Source of the DNA: MGBC124762 sp048201935
GTDB taxonomy: Bacteria; Bacillota; Clostridia; Oscillospirales; Oscillospiraceae
DNA length: 64,000 nt
Direction of reading: 5' to 3'
NCBI GenBank assembly: GCA_048201935.1
Contig: DBFBGR010000019.1
Location: forward strand, 34,948-98,947
Position numbers and translations under genes: made by a program. Positions within the stretch are counted from its first letter, which is position 1; each line of letters opens with the position of its first letter. The notes under the pieces were generated by a model. That model did no database searches. It saw nothing but the letters and a program-made list of their open reading frames with translations, and had not been told where the DNA came from. Below, piece after piece: positions 16,050-24,868 of the stretch.

Positions 16050-17105
16050 TCACGATTTTTCCGCGGTTTCTTCCGACTTTGTCTCCCGGCCCAGGCGCAT
16101 ATAGCCGATGTTGGCGGCGATGTCGTCGATAAGGCCGGACCGGGCCAGCTCCATGCCCTGGCGGATGGCGTTCTGGATGGCCTTGGGGCCCGAAGAGCCG
16201 TGGGCCTTGATGACGGGCTTGGAGATGCCCATGAGGGCCGTGCCGCCCACCTCCTCGCTGTCCAGTAGCTTTTTGAAGTCGGTGAGCCCGCCCTTGACCA
16301 GCAGGGCCGCCAGCTTGGTGAGGAGGTTTTTCTTGAAGATGCCCTTGATCTGCCGGGCCAGAAACAGCCCCGTGCCCTCCACGGCCTTGAGGAAGACGTT
16401 GCCGGAGAAGCCGTCGGCCACGATAACATCCACCGCGCCCTCCACCGCCTCCCGGGCCTCCACGTTGCCCACAAAGTTGATGCGGCCCTCCTCCCCGGCC
16501 TGACGCAGCAGAGCGTAGGTCTCCCGCTGGAGGTCGGTGCCCTTGCTCTCCTCCACGCCGATGTTCAAAAGACCCACCTTGGGCTCAGGGCGGCCCAGGG
16601 CGTGCTGGGCGTAAAAGCTGCCCATGTAGGCGAATTGCAGGAGGTATTCCGGCGTGCACTCGGCGTTGGCGCCGCAGTCGATGAGCACCGCGCCGCCCTT
16701 GCCCGTGGGCACCACCGGGGCCAGCGCCGCCCGGCGGATGCCCCGGACCCGCTTGGTCAGCAGTGTGGCCGCCGAGAGGAGCGCGCCGGTGGATCCAGCG
16801 GAGACAAAGGCCTCCCCCGCCCCCTCGGACAGGAGGTTCAGACCCACCGTCAGCGACGAGTCCTTCTTCTCCTTAAAGGCCATGGCGGGGTTGTCCTCCA
16901 TGGTGACCACCTGGCTGGCGTGGGCGATCTCCAGGCCCTGGGGCAGGTCGCCCAGCCCTAAGTCGTTTTTGAGGCACTTCAAAATGGCCTCGCCGTCGCC
17001 CACCAGGATCACCTGGACTCCGTAAGCCTGCACAGCGTCCAGCGCGCCCTTGACGTTGCAAAGGGGCGCGTTGTCCCCGCCCATAGCGTCTACAATGATC
17101 TTCAT
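16050..17105 (-). CDS. plsX: Phosphate acyltransferase PlsX
   Basis: This 351-residue enzyme converts acyl-ACP to acyl-phosphate for phosphatidic acid synthesis. The family start MKIIVDAMGGDNAP is intact, with SAGSTGALL and NIGVEESKGTDL further on and FVGNVEAREAVEG-type segments in the C-terminal half. ATG 17105 has AAAGGAGGG upstream; the open frame reaches further into trmFO but that extension is not protein-like. It lies 14 bases after trmFO and before acpP. Confidence 0.95.
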   Translation of the reverse strand: MKIIVDAMGGDNAPLCNVKGALDAVQAYGVQVILVGDGEAILKCLKNDLGLGDLPQGLEIAHASQVVTMEDNPAMAFKEKKDSSLTVGLNLLSEGAGEAFVSAGSTGALLSAATLLTKRVRGIRRAALAPVVPTGKGGAVLIDCGANAECTPEYLLQFAYMGSFYAQHALGRPEPKVGLLNIGVEESKGTDLQRETYALLRQAGEEGRINFVGNVEAREAVEGAVDVIVADGFSGNVFLKAVEGTGLFLARQIKGIFKKNLLTKLAALLVKGGLTDFKKLLDSEEVGGTALMGISKPVIKAHGSSGPKAIQNAIRQGMELARSGLIDDIAANIGYMRLGRETKSEETAEKS

Positions 17106-17119
17106 ATCGGGCCCTCCTT

Positions 17120-18424
17120 TTATTCCATGTCCAGCGCCGCCAGAGCCTCCAGCGCGCGCTGGGAGATGGCGGCGTTCTTTTCGCGCTTGCCCTTGACCCG
17201 GTGCTCCAGGGGCGGGATCAGGCCGAAGTTGATATTCATGGGCTGAAAATCGGTCACAGCCCCGCTTGCGATATACCCAGCCAGGGCTCCCAGGGCCGTT
17301 AGGACCGGGAAGTCCACGGGGGCCTTGCCCCGCAGCCGCCGGGCCAGCTCCACGGCGCATACAAAGCCCGAAGCGGTGGACTCCACATAGCCCTCCACCC
17401 CGGTGATCTGCCCGGCGAACATGACCCGGGGGCAGGCCTTGACCCGGTAGTAGCGGTCCAGAAGCTTGGGTGAATCAAGATAGGTGTTGCGGTGCATCAC
17501 GCCATAGCGGAGAAATTCGGCGTTTTCCAGGGCGGGGATCATGGAAAAGACCCGCTTTTGCTCGGGGAACTTCAAATGGGTCTGGAATCCCACCAGATTA
17601 TAGACGCTGCCCTGGGCGTTGTCACGGCGGAGCTGGACCACGGCGTAGGGCTCCGCGCCGGTCTTGGGGTCCTTGAGGCCCTTGGGCTTCAAGGGGCCGT
17701 AGCGCAGAGTGTCAAAGCCCCGGCGGGCCATGACCTCCACCGGCATACAGCCCTCAAAGACGCCGCTGTCCTCAAAGCCATGGACCGGGGCCTCCTCCGC
17801 CGTGGTGAGGGCCTCCCAAAAGGCCCGGTACTCGTCCTGGTCAAGAGCGCAGTTGATGTAGTCGGCGGTGCCCTTGTCGTAGCGGGAGGCAAACCAGGCC
17901 TTGTCCATATCCACGCTCTCAAAGGACACCAGCGGCGCGGCGGCGTCGAAAAAGCTCAGGTAGTCCGTCCCGCCTAGAAAGTCCTGGACGCTTTGGGCCA
18001 GCGCGTCGGAGGTCAGTGGCCCGGTGGCCACGATGACCTGGCCCTCGTCGGGGATACGCTCCACCTCACCCTCCACCACCTCGATGAGAGGGTGGCTGCG
18101 GATACGCTGGGTAACGGAAGCGGAAAAGCCCAAGCGGTCCACCGCCAGCGCGCCGCCCGCCTCTACCCTGTTTTCGTCGGCGCAGGAGAGGATCAAACTT
18201 CCCGAGCGGCGAAGCTCCTCCTTCAAAAGGCCCACGGCGTTGGAGAGCTCGTCGGAGCGCAGAGAGTTGGAGCACACCAGCTCGGCAAAGTGGTCTGTGT
18301 GGTGGGCCGGAGAGCGTTTGGCGGGCTTCATCTCGTAAAGCCGCACCGAGATGCCCCGCTGGGCCAGTTGCCAGGCCGCCTCGCAGCCCGCCAGCCCAGC
18401 GCCGATGACGCTGACGGTCTCCAT
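17120..18424 (-). CDS. trmFO: TrmFO, folate/FAD-dependent tRNA (uracil-54) methyltransferase
   Basis: This 434-residue enzyme makes m5U54 in the T-loop of tRNA using methylene-tetrahydrofolate and FAD. The N-terminal dinucleotide-binding motif is VIGAGLAGCEAA, followed by NSLRSDELSNAVGLLKEEL and the C-terminal TALGALAGYI and NFGLIPPL segments. The start codon overlaps the topA stop by one base (TGATG), so translation is coupled; ATG 18424 has only a weak AAGAG site. The dprA-topA-trmFO order is classic for Firmicutes. Confidence 0.95.
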   Translation of the reverse strand: METVSVIGAGLAGCEAAWQLAQRGISVRLYEMKPAKRSPAHHTDHFAELVCSNSLRSDELSNAVGLLKEELRRSGSLILSCADENRVEAGGALAVDRLGFSASVTQRIRSHPLIEVVEGEVERIPDEGQVIVATGPLTSDALAQSVQDFLGGTDYLSFFDAAAPLVSFESVDMDKAWFASRYDKGTADYINCALDQDEYRAFWEALTTAEEAPVHGFEDSGVFEGCMPVEVMARRGFDTLRYGPLKPKGLKDPKTGAEPYAVVQLRRDNAQGSVYNLVGFQTHLKFPEQKRVFSMIPALENAEFLRYGVMHRNTYLDSPKLLDRYYRVKACPRVMFAGQITGVEGYVESTASGFVCAVELARRLRGKAPVDFPVLTALGALAGYIASGAVTDFQPMNINFGLIPPLEHRVKGKREKNAAISQRALEALAALDME

Positions 18425-20700
18425 CAGCTCTTGGCCTTCTTGGCAGCGGTCTTTTTTGCTACAGGCTTTTTGGCCGCCGTTTTCTTCTTCGCCGCCGTCT
18501 TTTTGGCGGTGGTCTTCTTCTCGGCGGTCTCCTCCCCCTGGGTCTCGGCCTTGCGGCGGTAGCCGCCCCGCTTGTCCTCGGGGGTGAAATTGGAGCACTT
18601 TTCATTGATGCAGAAGGGCTTATGGGCGCCCTTGCCGGCGGTCTTGAACATGGTCTGGCCGCAGACGGGGCAGTTGTCCTTCACCGGCACGTCCCAGGTG
18701 ATGAACTCGCACTTTTTGCTCTCGTCCTTGGCGCTTCTGTGCTCGCAGCAGTAGAAGGTATATTGCTTGCCGTTTTTCTTGCTCCGGCCCGTGCGCTTGA
18801 GGATGCGCCCGCCGCAGAAGGGGCACTTGCCGGGCATCTCCACCACCAGGGGCATGGTGAAGTCGCACTCGGGCCAGCCCGGGCAGGCCAGGAAGCGGCC
18901 AAAGCGGCCGGACTTGACCACCAGCTGCTTGCCGCACTGGGGGCAGACCTCCTCGGACACCTCGTCGGGCACCTTCAGCCGCACGCCCTCCATGTCGGTC
19001 TCCACCTTCTGAAGGTTGCTCTCGAAGTCGCCATAGAAGCTGTCCAGGATGCCCACCCAGTTTTCCTCGCCGGTCTCCACCTGGTCCAGACGCTCCTCCA
19101 TCCGGGCGGTGAAGGCGGGGTCGGCCACGTCGGGGAATTTGTCACGCATGAGACCCGTTACGACCTCTCCCAAGGGGGTAGGTCTCAGGTTGCGGCCCTC
19201 CTTGATGACGTACTCCCGGTCGATGATGGTGGACACCGTGGGAGCATAGGTGGAGGGACGGCCAATGCTCTTCTCTTCCAGGGCCTTGATGAGGGTGGCC
19301 TCGGTGTAGCGGGCGGGGGGCTGGGTAAAGTGCTGCTCGGGGGCAAAGCCCTCCTCCTTGACGCTCTCCCCTTCCTTCAGGTCGGGCAGAGGCGACTGGG
19401 GCGCCTCGTCGTCCTCGTCCCGGCTCTCCTCGTAGACGGCGGTGAAGCCGCTGAACTTCATGGACGAGTGGTTGGCCCGGAAGACGTAGCCCTCCGCGCC
19501 GTGGACATCGATGGAGACGCTATCATATACCGCGCTGGCCATCTGGCTGGCCAAAAAGCGGCTCCAAATGAGCTTGTAGAGCTTATACTGCTCGGTGGTC
19601 AGGTCCTTGCGGATGGTCTCCGGGTCCAGACGGACCTCTGAGGGACGGATGGCCTCGTGGGCGTCCTGGGCGCCGGACTTGGCCTTGTAGACCCGGGGCT
19701 TGCCGGGGTAGTACTCCTTACCGTAGCGGTCCAGGATAAAGTCCTTGGCGGCGGCGGTGGCCTCGTCGGAGAGGCGCAGAGAGTCGGTACGCATATAGGT
19801 AATGAGACCCACGGTGCCCTCACCGGTCACGTCCACACCCTCATAGAGCTGCTGGGCAATGGACATGGTCCGCCGCGGCGGCATGCCCAGCTTCCGGGAG
19901 GCCTCCTGCTGGAGGGTGGAGGTAATGAAGGGCGGGGCCGGGTTGCGCTGCTTGTCCTGGCGTTTGACGGTCTGGACCGTAAAGGGCTTTCCCTTGACGG
20001 CATTCACCACAGCGTCTACTTCCGCCTTGCTGTGGAGGTCCTGGCGCTTGTCCTTGCCGTAGAAACTGGCCTTGAAGGCCCCAATGTTGGGCGCGATGCG
20101 GGAGAAGTCCACGTCGATGGACCAGTACTCCTGGCTCTCAAAGGCCCGGATCTCCTCTTCCCGCTCCACCACCAGCCGGGCGGCCACCGACTGGACCCGG
20201 CCCGCGGACAGGCCACGGCGGATCTTCTTCCACAGTAGCGGCGACAGCTCGTAGCCTACGATGCGGTCCAGGATACGCCGGGCCTGCTGGGCGTCCACCA
20301 GGTTTTGGTCGATGGTCCGGGGCTGGGCGATGGACTCGGTGACCACCTTTTTGGTGATCTCGTTGAAGGTGACCCGGTAGGTCCGGTCGCTGGGCAGGTC
20401 CAAAAGCTCCTTCAGGTGCCAGGAAATGGCCTCTCCCTCCCGGTCAGGGTCGGTGGCGAGGTAGATCTTGTCGCTTTTCTTGGCGGCCTTCTTCAAGTCG
20501 GAGATGATGTCCTCCTTGCCCTTGATGGGCTGGTAGTTGGGCGCGAAGCCGTGGTCCACGTCCACGCTGAGCTTGCTCTTGGGCAAGTCCCGCACGTGGC
20601 CCATGGTGGCCATGACCTTGTAGTTTGGGCCCAGATACTTGCCGATGGTCTTCGCCTTGGCGGGCGACTCCACGATCACCAGATCAGTTTTTGCAGCCAT
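18424..20700 (-). CDS. topA: DNA topoisomerase I
   Basis: This 758-residue type IA topoisomerase relaxes negative supercoils. The N-terminal Toprim domain has IVESPAKAKTIGKYLG and TDPDREGEAISWHL, and the active tyrosine is about Y302 in GLITYMRTDS. Three C4 zinc ribbons follow (CPQCGKQL..., CPFCGGRI..., CPVCGQTM...). The last ~33 residues form a Lys/Ala-rich tail (repeated TAAKK/TAKK units), like histone H1 and the tails of some actinobacterial TopA. It lies between dprA and trmFO. Confidence 0.97.
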   Translation of the reverse strand: MAAKTDLVIVESPAKAKTIGKYLGPNYKVMATMGHVRDLPKSKLSVDVDHGFAPNYQPIKGKEDIISDLKKAAKKSDKIYLATDPDREGEAISWHLKELLDLPSDRTYRVTFNEITKKVVTESIAQPRTIDQNLVDAQQARRILDRIVGYELSPLLWKKIRRGLSAGRVQSVAARLVVEREEEIRAFESQEYWSIDVDFSRIAPNIGAFKASFYGKDKRQDLHSKAEVDAVVNAVKGKPFTVQTVKRQDKQRNPAPPFITSTLQQEASRKLGMPPRRTMSIAQQLYEGVDVTGEGTVGLITYMRTDSLRLSDEATAAAKDFILDRYGKEYYPGKPRVYKAKSGAQDAHEAIRPSEVRLDPETIRKDLTTEQYKLYKLIWSRFLASQMASAVYDSVSIDVHGAEGYVFRANHSSMKFSGFTAVYEESRDEDDEAPQSPLPDLKEGESVKEEGFAPEQHFTQPPARYTEATLIKALEEKSIGRPSTYAPTVSTIIDREYVIKEGRNLRPTPLGEVVTGLMRDKFPDVADPAFTARMEERLDQVETGEENWVGILDSFYGDFESNLQKVETDMEGVRLKVPDEVSEEVCPQCGKQLVVKSGRFGRFLACPGWPECDFTMPLVVEMPGKCPFCGGRILKRTGRSKKNGKQYTFYCCEHRSAKDESKKCEFITWDVPVKDNCPVCGQTMFKTAGKGAHKPFCINEKCSNFTPEDKRGGYRRKAETQGEETAEKKTTAKKTAAKKKTAAKKPVAKKTAAKKAKS

Positions 20701-20751
20701 GTGGTCTCCTCCTGGTACACTAGATTATCCTGGAACGGTCTTTCTCTTTGG

Positions 20752-21984
20752 TCAGTCCACTTCGATGCGCACCGTGGCGGCGAAGCGTTTGCCGGTCTCC
20801 TCGTTCAAAAAGCCGGCCAACTGGAGCATGGTCACCGCCGAGGTACATCGCCGGGCGGGGATCTGGGCGGCCTCGATGATCTCGTCCAGCACCAGCGGTT
20901 TGTCCCGCACGGCCAGCAGCACATCCCGCTGGTCGTCGGTGAGGGCTGGGGTCAGCTTGCGCCAGTGGATGGCAGGCACGCTCTTCTCCTCCGGCTGGGG
21001 CGGGGCAGGCGGCTCTTCCCTCTCCCTGCGCACGACTCTGGGCCGTGGGCCCGGCGCGATGGCGGGGGTCTCCGGCGCTAAGCCGGGCACCAGGCGGATC
21101 TTGCCGGGATAGAGGTCGGCGTATTCCTGCAAAATGTCGCTGGCCGAGGTGACCAGCATGGCCTCGCCCCGGCGGATCAGGTCGTTGGGGGTGTAGCTCA
21201 AGGGCCCGTCCACAGGGCCTGGCACAGCGAAAACATCTCGATTCTGGTCCAGAGCCGCCTTGGCAGTGATGCCTGTGCCCGAGCCCTGAACGCCCTCTAC
21301 CACCACAACGCCCAGAGCCAGGCCGCTGATGATGCGGTTTCGGACGGGGAAGTTCCCCGGCTTTGGCTCTGTGCCCGGGGGATATTCGCTGATGAGCAGT
21401 CCCGCCGCAGCTACGTCTTGGTACAAAAAGCGGTTTTCTCTGGGGTAGACCACGTCCAAGCCGCAGCCCAGCACGCCGCAGACCACGCCTCCGCCCCGCA
21501 GCGCGCCCCGAAGTCCCTCGCTGTCCAGTCCCCGGGCAAGGCCCGAGACCACCACAGCGCCCTGGTAGGCCAGGTCGTGGCCCAGGCGCTGGGCCTGGTT
21601 CACGCCGTACTGGCTGGGTTCTCGGGAGCCAATGAGACTGATGACCACCTGGTCGTCAAAGGCGATGTCCCGGCCTTGGAGATAGAGTACCGCCGGCGGG
21701 TCGTAGATATTCCTCAGCCGCTCGGGATAGCCCGCGTCGGCGATGGTCAGCACCCGATGGCCCAGACGCTCACATTCTGATAGGATGCGGTTGGCCCCGT
21801 CCAGGTCCTTGTCCAGCAGAGACTGCCGGGCCACGCCGGAGAGGCCGGGTACGGTGGCGTATTCCCCGCTGTCGGCGAAATGGACGGCCTCGGGCGTGCC
21901 AAAATGCTCCAGCAGCGCGGACACGTCGGTGTTGGAAAGGCCCCGTCGGGTGGTGAGCCACAGCCAGTATTTCAAGCTAGCCAT
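20752..21984 (-). CDS. dprA: DNA-processing protein DprA/Smf
   Basis: This 410-residue protein loads RecA on incoming single-stranded DNA during transformation. The Rossmann-type DprA core is clear (SLIGSREPSQYG, VSGLARGLDSE, NRIISGLALGVVVVEG, GSGTGITA, VFAVPGP). An N-terminal helical region precedes it, and a C-terminal winged helix starts near the KLTPALTDDQ segment after a proline-rich linker. AAAGGAGG precedes ATG 21984. It sits 51 bases before topA. Its presence does not by itself prove natural competence. Confidence 0.95.
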   Translation of the reverse strand: MASLKYWLWLTTRRGLSNTDVSALLEHFGTPEAVHFADSGEYATVPGLSGVARQSLLDKDLDGANRILSECERLGHRVLTIADAGYPERLRNIYDPPAVLYLQGRDIAFDDQVVISLIGSREPSQYGVNQAQRLGHDLAYQGAVVVSGLARGLDSEGLRGALRGGGVVCGVLGCGLDVVYPRENRFLYQDVAAAGLLISEYPPGTEPKPGNFPVRNRIISGLALGVVVVEGVQGSGTGITAKAALDQNRDVFAVPGPVDGPLSYTPNDLIRRGEAMLVTSASDILQEYADLYPGKIRLVPGLAPETPAIAPGPRPRVVRREREEPPAPPQPEEKSVPAIHWRKLTPALTDDQRDVLLAVRDKPLVLDEIIEAAQIPARRCTSAVTMLQLAGFLNEETGKRFAATVRIEVD

Positions 21985-22002
21985 CCCCTTCGCCTCCTTT
22001 CC

Positions 22003-22752
22003 TTACCGTCCCATCTCCCAGAGGAAGATGGCCGCCGCCACCGCGGCGTTGAGTGATTCACAGCGCGAACGCATGGGAATGTTCACTGTCCCCTGGCAGA
22101 GCCCCCGCACCTGGGAACTCACGCCGTGGCCCTCGTTGCCGATGACCACCGCCGAACGGCTCAGCTCGGCCTTGCGCACCTCCACGCTGTCCTCGGTCAG
22201 GTCCGCGGCGTAGAGGGGGATGTCCCGCCCAGTGAGAAAGTCCTTTAACTCCTCCGGGGTGGTCTCCCGGCATGGGAGACGAAAGCACGCGCCCATGGTG
22301 GCCCGAACGGTCTTGGGACCGTAGGGGTCGGCGCAGTGGTTGACCAGCAGCAGTCCGTCGGCGCCCAAGGCGTCGGCGGTGCGCCAGATGGTGCCCACGT
22401 TGCCCGGGTCCTGGAGACCGTCCAGCACCAAAAACCGCTCCCCTGGCAGGTCCAGGCCGGTCTTTTCCGGCGTGGAGACGGTGAACAGGAAGCCCTGGGG
22501 GCTCTCCATAGGCGAGAGATAGGCCATCAGCTCCGGGGCCACCACAGTATGCTCCACGTCCTGGGGCACGTCCACGGCAATGTCGGGCGTGGTCACCAGG
22601 CGGCGGATGGGAGCCTGCCACCGCACGGCCTCCTCCCACAGCTTACGTCCATCGGCCAGGTATTCGCCACATTCCCTGCGGTATCGGCTGCTGGACGCCA
22701 GCTTGCGAAGGTGTGTGCACAGAGGGTTTTGGCGGCTTGTCAGCACGTTCAT
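22003..22752 (-). CDS. TrmH/SpoU-family RNA 2'-O-methyltransferase
   Basis: This 249-residue SPOUT enzyme uses S-adenosylmethionine to methylate a ribose in rRNA or tRNA. The three SpoU motifs are visible: DGLQDPGNVGTIWRTADA, SAVVIGNEGHGVS and IPMRSRCESLNAAVAAAI. The N-terminal ~80 residues form the substrate-binding L30e-like domain (NPLCTHLRKL...YLADGRKLWEEA). The exact target is not clear. The start overlaps the ktrA stop by 4 bases and dprA follows after 18 bases. Confidence 0.88.
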   Translation of the reverse strand: MNVLTSRQNPLCTHLRKLASSSRYRRECGEYLADGRKLWEEAVRWQAPIRRLVTTPDIAVDVPQDVEHTVVAPELMAYLSPMESPQGFLFTVSTPEKTGLDLPGERFLVLDGLQDPGNVGTIWRTADALGADGLLLVNHCADPYGPKTVRATMGACFRLPCRETTPEELKDFLTGRDIPLYAADLTEDSVEVRKAELSRSAVVIGNEGHGVSSQVRGLCQGTVNIPMRSRCESLNAAVAAAIFLWEMGR

Positions 22753-23402
22753 AGCTTCTGGATGCGGTTGATGTGCTTATCCCGGCCCAGAGCCACTACT
22801 ACGTCGGTGGGCTCCAGCACGTCCTCGCCGCTGGGGGCGATGACGAAGGTCTGCTTGGGCCCACGGCGCAGGGCGATGATGTTCACGCCGTAAGTGTTGC
22901 GCACGTCCAACTGCCGAAGGGTCTTGTGGACCCACTCCTTGGGCACGGGGATCTCCACGATGCTGGCGTCGTCGGAGAGCTCGATGAAGTTCAGCACGTT
23001 AGAGCCCGACAGGGCGTGGGCCAGCTTGACCCCCATCTCGTGCTCGGGGAAGACCACCCGGTCCGCGCCGATCTTCTCCAGCACCTTTTTGTGGGTGTGG
23101 CTGGAGGCCTTGGCGATGACCCGCTCCACACCCTGCTCCTTGAGGCTCAGGGTGATGAGGGCGCTGGTGCCGATGTCGCTGCCGATGGCCACGATGGCAC
23201 AGTCAAAGCTGTGGGCGGAGAGCTCACGGAGCACCTCCGGGTCCCGGGCGTCGGCGGTAACGGCGTGGGTGATGTGGGCGGCGGCGGCCTGGACCAGGTC
23301 CGCGCGGGTATCGATGCCCAACACCTCGTTGCCCAAGGCGCACAGCTCGGCGGCTACAGCGTTGCCGAACCGGCCCAGTCCAATGACGAGAAATGTTTTC
23401 AT
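22749..23402 (-). CDS. ktrA: KtrA/TrkA-type potassium channel gating subunit
   Basis: This 217-residue cytoplasmic RCK protein controls potassium uptake through the KtrB pore. The RCK_N Rossmann motif is VIGLGRFGNAVA with acidic ribose-binding residue D31 in GIDTRAD; the RCK_C domain (from about residue 135, IVEIPVPKEWVHKTLRQLD) is present. GAGGAGGG precedes ATG 23402. It lies 19 bases after ktrB and overlaps the methyltransferase gene by ATGA. Confidence 0.92.
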   Translation of the reverse strand: MKTFLVIGLGRFGNAVAAELCALGNEVLGIDTRADLVQAAAAHITHAVTADARDPEVLRELSAHSFDCAIVAIGSDIGTSALITLSLKEQGVERVIAKASSHTHKKVLEKIGADRVVFPEHEMGVKLAHALSGSNVLNFIELSDDASIVEIPVPKEWVHKTLRQLDVRNTYGVNIIALRRGPKQTFVIAPSGEDVLEPTDVVVALGRDKHINRIQKL

Positions 23403-23421
23403 AGCGAAGTCCCTCCTCAGC

Positions 23422-24789
23422 TCAGCCGATCATCACTTGGGTGACGGGATATTGGATCTTATCCTCCGCCTGTCTGCCCCGGGAAGCGAAGGCGATGGAG
23501 AAGGACAAAATGCCCACACGGCCCAGGTACATCAAGGCGATGATGACCAAGCGGCAGGCAAAGGACAGCGTGGGCGTGACGCCTGTGGTCAACCCCACCG
23601 TGCCCAGGGCCGAGGCCACCTCAAAGCTGGCGGCCATAAAGGGCACGCCGTCCAACAGCGAGAGAAACATAGACCCGGCGATAAATAAGATCAGGGCCGT
23701 CATGGTCAGGGTCATGGCGTTGGACTGCTGGCGGCGGCTGATGGAGCGGTTGCCAATGACCAGAGACGAGCGGCCCTTCAGATCCGACCACAGCCCTAGG
23801 CACAAAATGGCCACGGTGCCGGTCTTGATGCCGCCGGCTGTGGAGCCCGAGGAGCCGCCGATGAGCATCAAAATGTTGCCCAGGGCCAGGGTGGTATCCC
23901 GAAAGGCCCCCTGGTCCAAAACGCCAAAGCCCGCCGTACGGAAGGTCACCGACTGGAAAAGCGCGTTCATCACCTTTTCCCACAAAGGCATTGGCCCCAG
24001 GGTGTCGGGGTTGTCATACTCCACCGCCAGCACCGCCGCCGCGCCGATGAGGATCAGGCTGACGGACATGGTAAGGACGATCTTCGTATAGGTGGACACC
24101 CTGCCCCGCTCCTTGCGGTGGGCGATGTCGCTCCACACGAAGAAGCCTAGGCCGCCGATGACGATAAGGGCCATGATGGTGAACTGGACCACCGGATCGG
24201 CGTGGAACTGAGCCAGGCTCTGGAAGGGCGCGCCCTGGCCCATGAGGTCGAAGCCGGCATTGCAGAAGGCGGAGACGGCGTGGAACACGCTGCGCCATAT
24301 CCCCTGCCGCCAGCCGTACAGTGGCACAAAGCGGGTCATCAGCACCAGCGCGCCTGCCAGCTCGAAGAAGAAGGTCCACTTCAGGGTGAAGCGCACCAGG
24401 CGCACCACGCCGCTGAGGTTGTTCAGATTGAAGTTGGAGACCATGATGAGCCGCTCGGAGAGGCCGATCTTCCGCCGAAGCAGAAGGGAAAACAGCGTCA
24501 TCACCGTGATAAAGCCCAGCCCGCCCAGTTGGATCATCCCCAGGATCACCGCCTGGCCGAACATGGACCACTGGGTGGCGGTGTCCACCACGATGAGGCC
24601 GGTGACGCAGGTGGAGGACGTAGCGGTGAACAGGCAGGTCAAGAGCCCCGGCGACTGGCCGCTTTGGGAGGCGGCGGGCAGGTTGAGTAGCACCGTGCCC
24701 AGCAGGATGATGGCGGCGAAGGACCCGGCCACAATGCGCGTGGCATTCAGGTTCCTGCGCCGCAGGAGGTGAAATTTTCTGGAGCGCAC
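23422..24789 (-). CDS. ktrB: KtrB/TrkH-type potassium transporter pore subunit
   Basis: This 455-residue membrane protein is the ion-conducting subunit that pairs with KtrA. It has four M1-P-M2 repeats, each with a filter glycine: TCVTGL, FCNAGF, FRTAGF and LGTVGLT. The first M1 helix is IVAGSFAAIILLGTVLLNLP. The start is GTG 24789, preceded by AGGAGG at 7 bases; no ATG fits. A 16-bp hairpin separates it from lysS. Confidence 0.93.
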   Translation of the reverse strand: MRSRKFHLLRRRNLNATRIVAGSFAAIILLGTVLLNLPAASQSGQSPGLLTCLFTATSSTCVTGLIVVDTATQWSMFGQAVILGMIQLGGLGFITVMTLFSLLLRRKIGLSERLIMVSNFNLNNLSGVVRLVRFTLKWTFFFELAGALVLMTRFVPLYGWRQGIWRSVFHAVSAFCNAGFDLMGQGAPFQSLAQFHADPVVQFTIMALIVIGGLGFFVWSDIAHRKERGRVSTYTKIVLTMSVSLILIGAAAVLAVEYDNPDTLGPMPLWEKVMNALFQSVTFRTAGFGVLDQGAFRDTTLALGNILMLIGGSSGSTAGGIKTGTVAILCLGLWSDLKGRSSLVIGNRSISRRQQSNAMTLTMTALILFIAGSMFLSLLDGVPFMAASFEVASALGTVGLTTGVTPTLSFACRLVIIALMYLGRVGILSFSIAFASRGRQAEDKIQYPVTQVMIG

Positions 24790-24822
24790 GCTACATCCTC
24801 CTCTCTCCGCCCTGAAACAAAG

Positions 24823-24862
24823 ACATACCGAAAACCGGTCAAAGGGCCGGTTTTCGGTATGT
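24823..24862 (-). terminator. 16-bp perfect hairpin between lysS and ktrB
   Basis: ACATACCGAAAACCGG (24823-24838) and CCGGTTTTCGGTATGT (24847-24862) pair perfectly around an 8-base loop. On the minus strand it is followed by a modest T-rich tail (CTTTGTTT), so it is a likely partial or full terminator of lysS. Confidence 0.65.
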
Positions 24863-24868
24863 GCAGCG

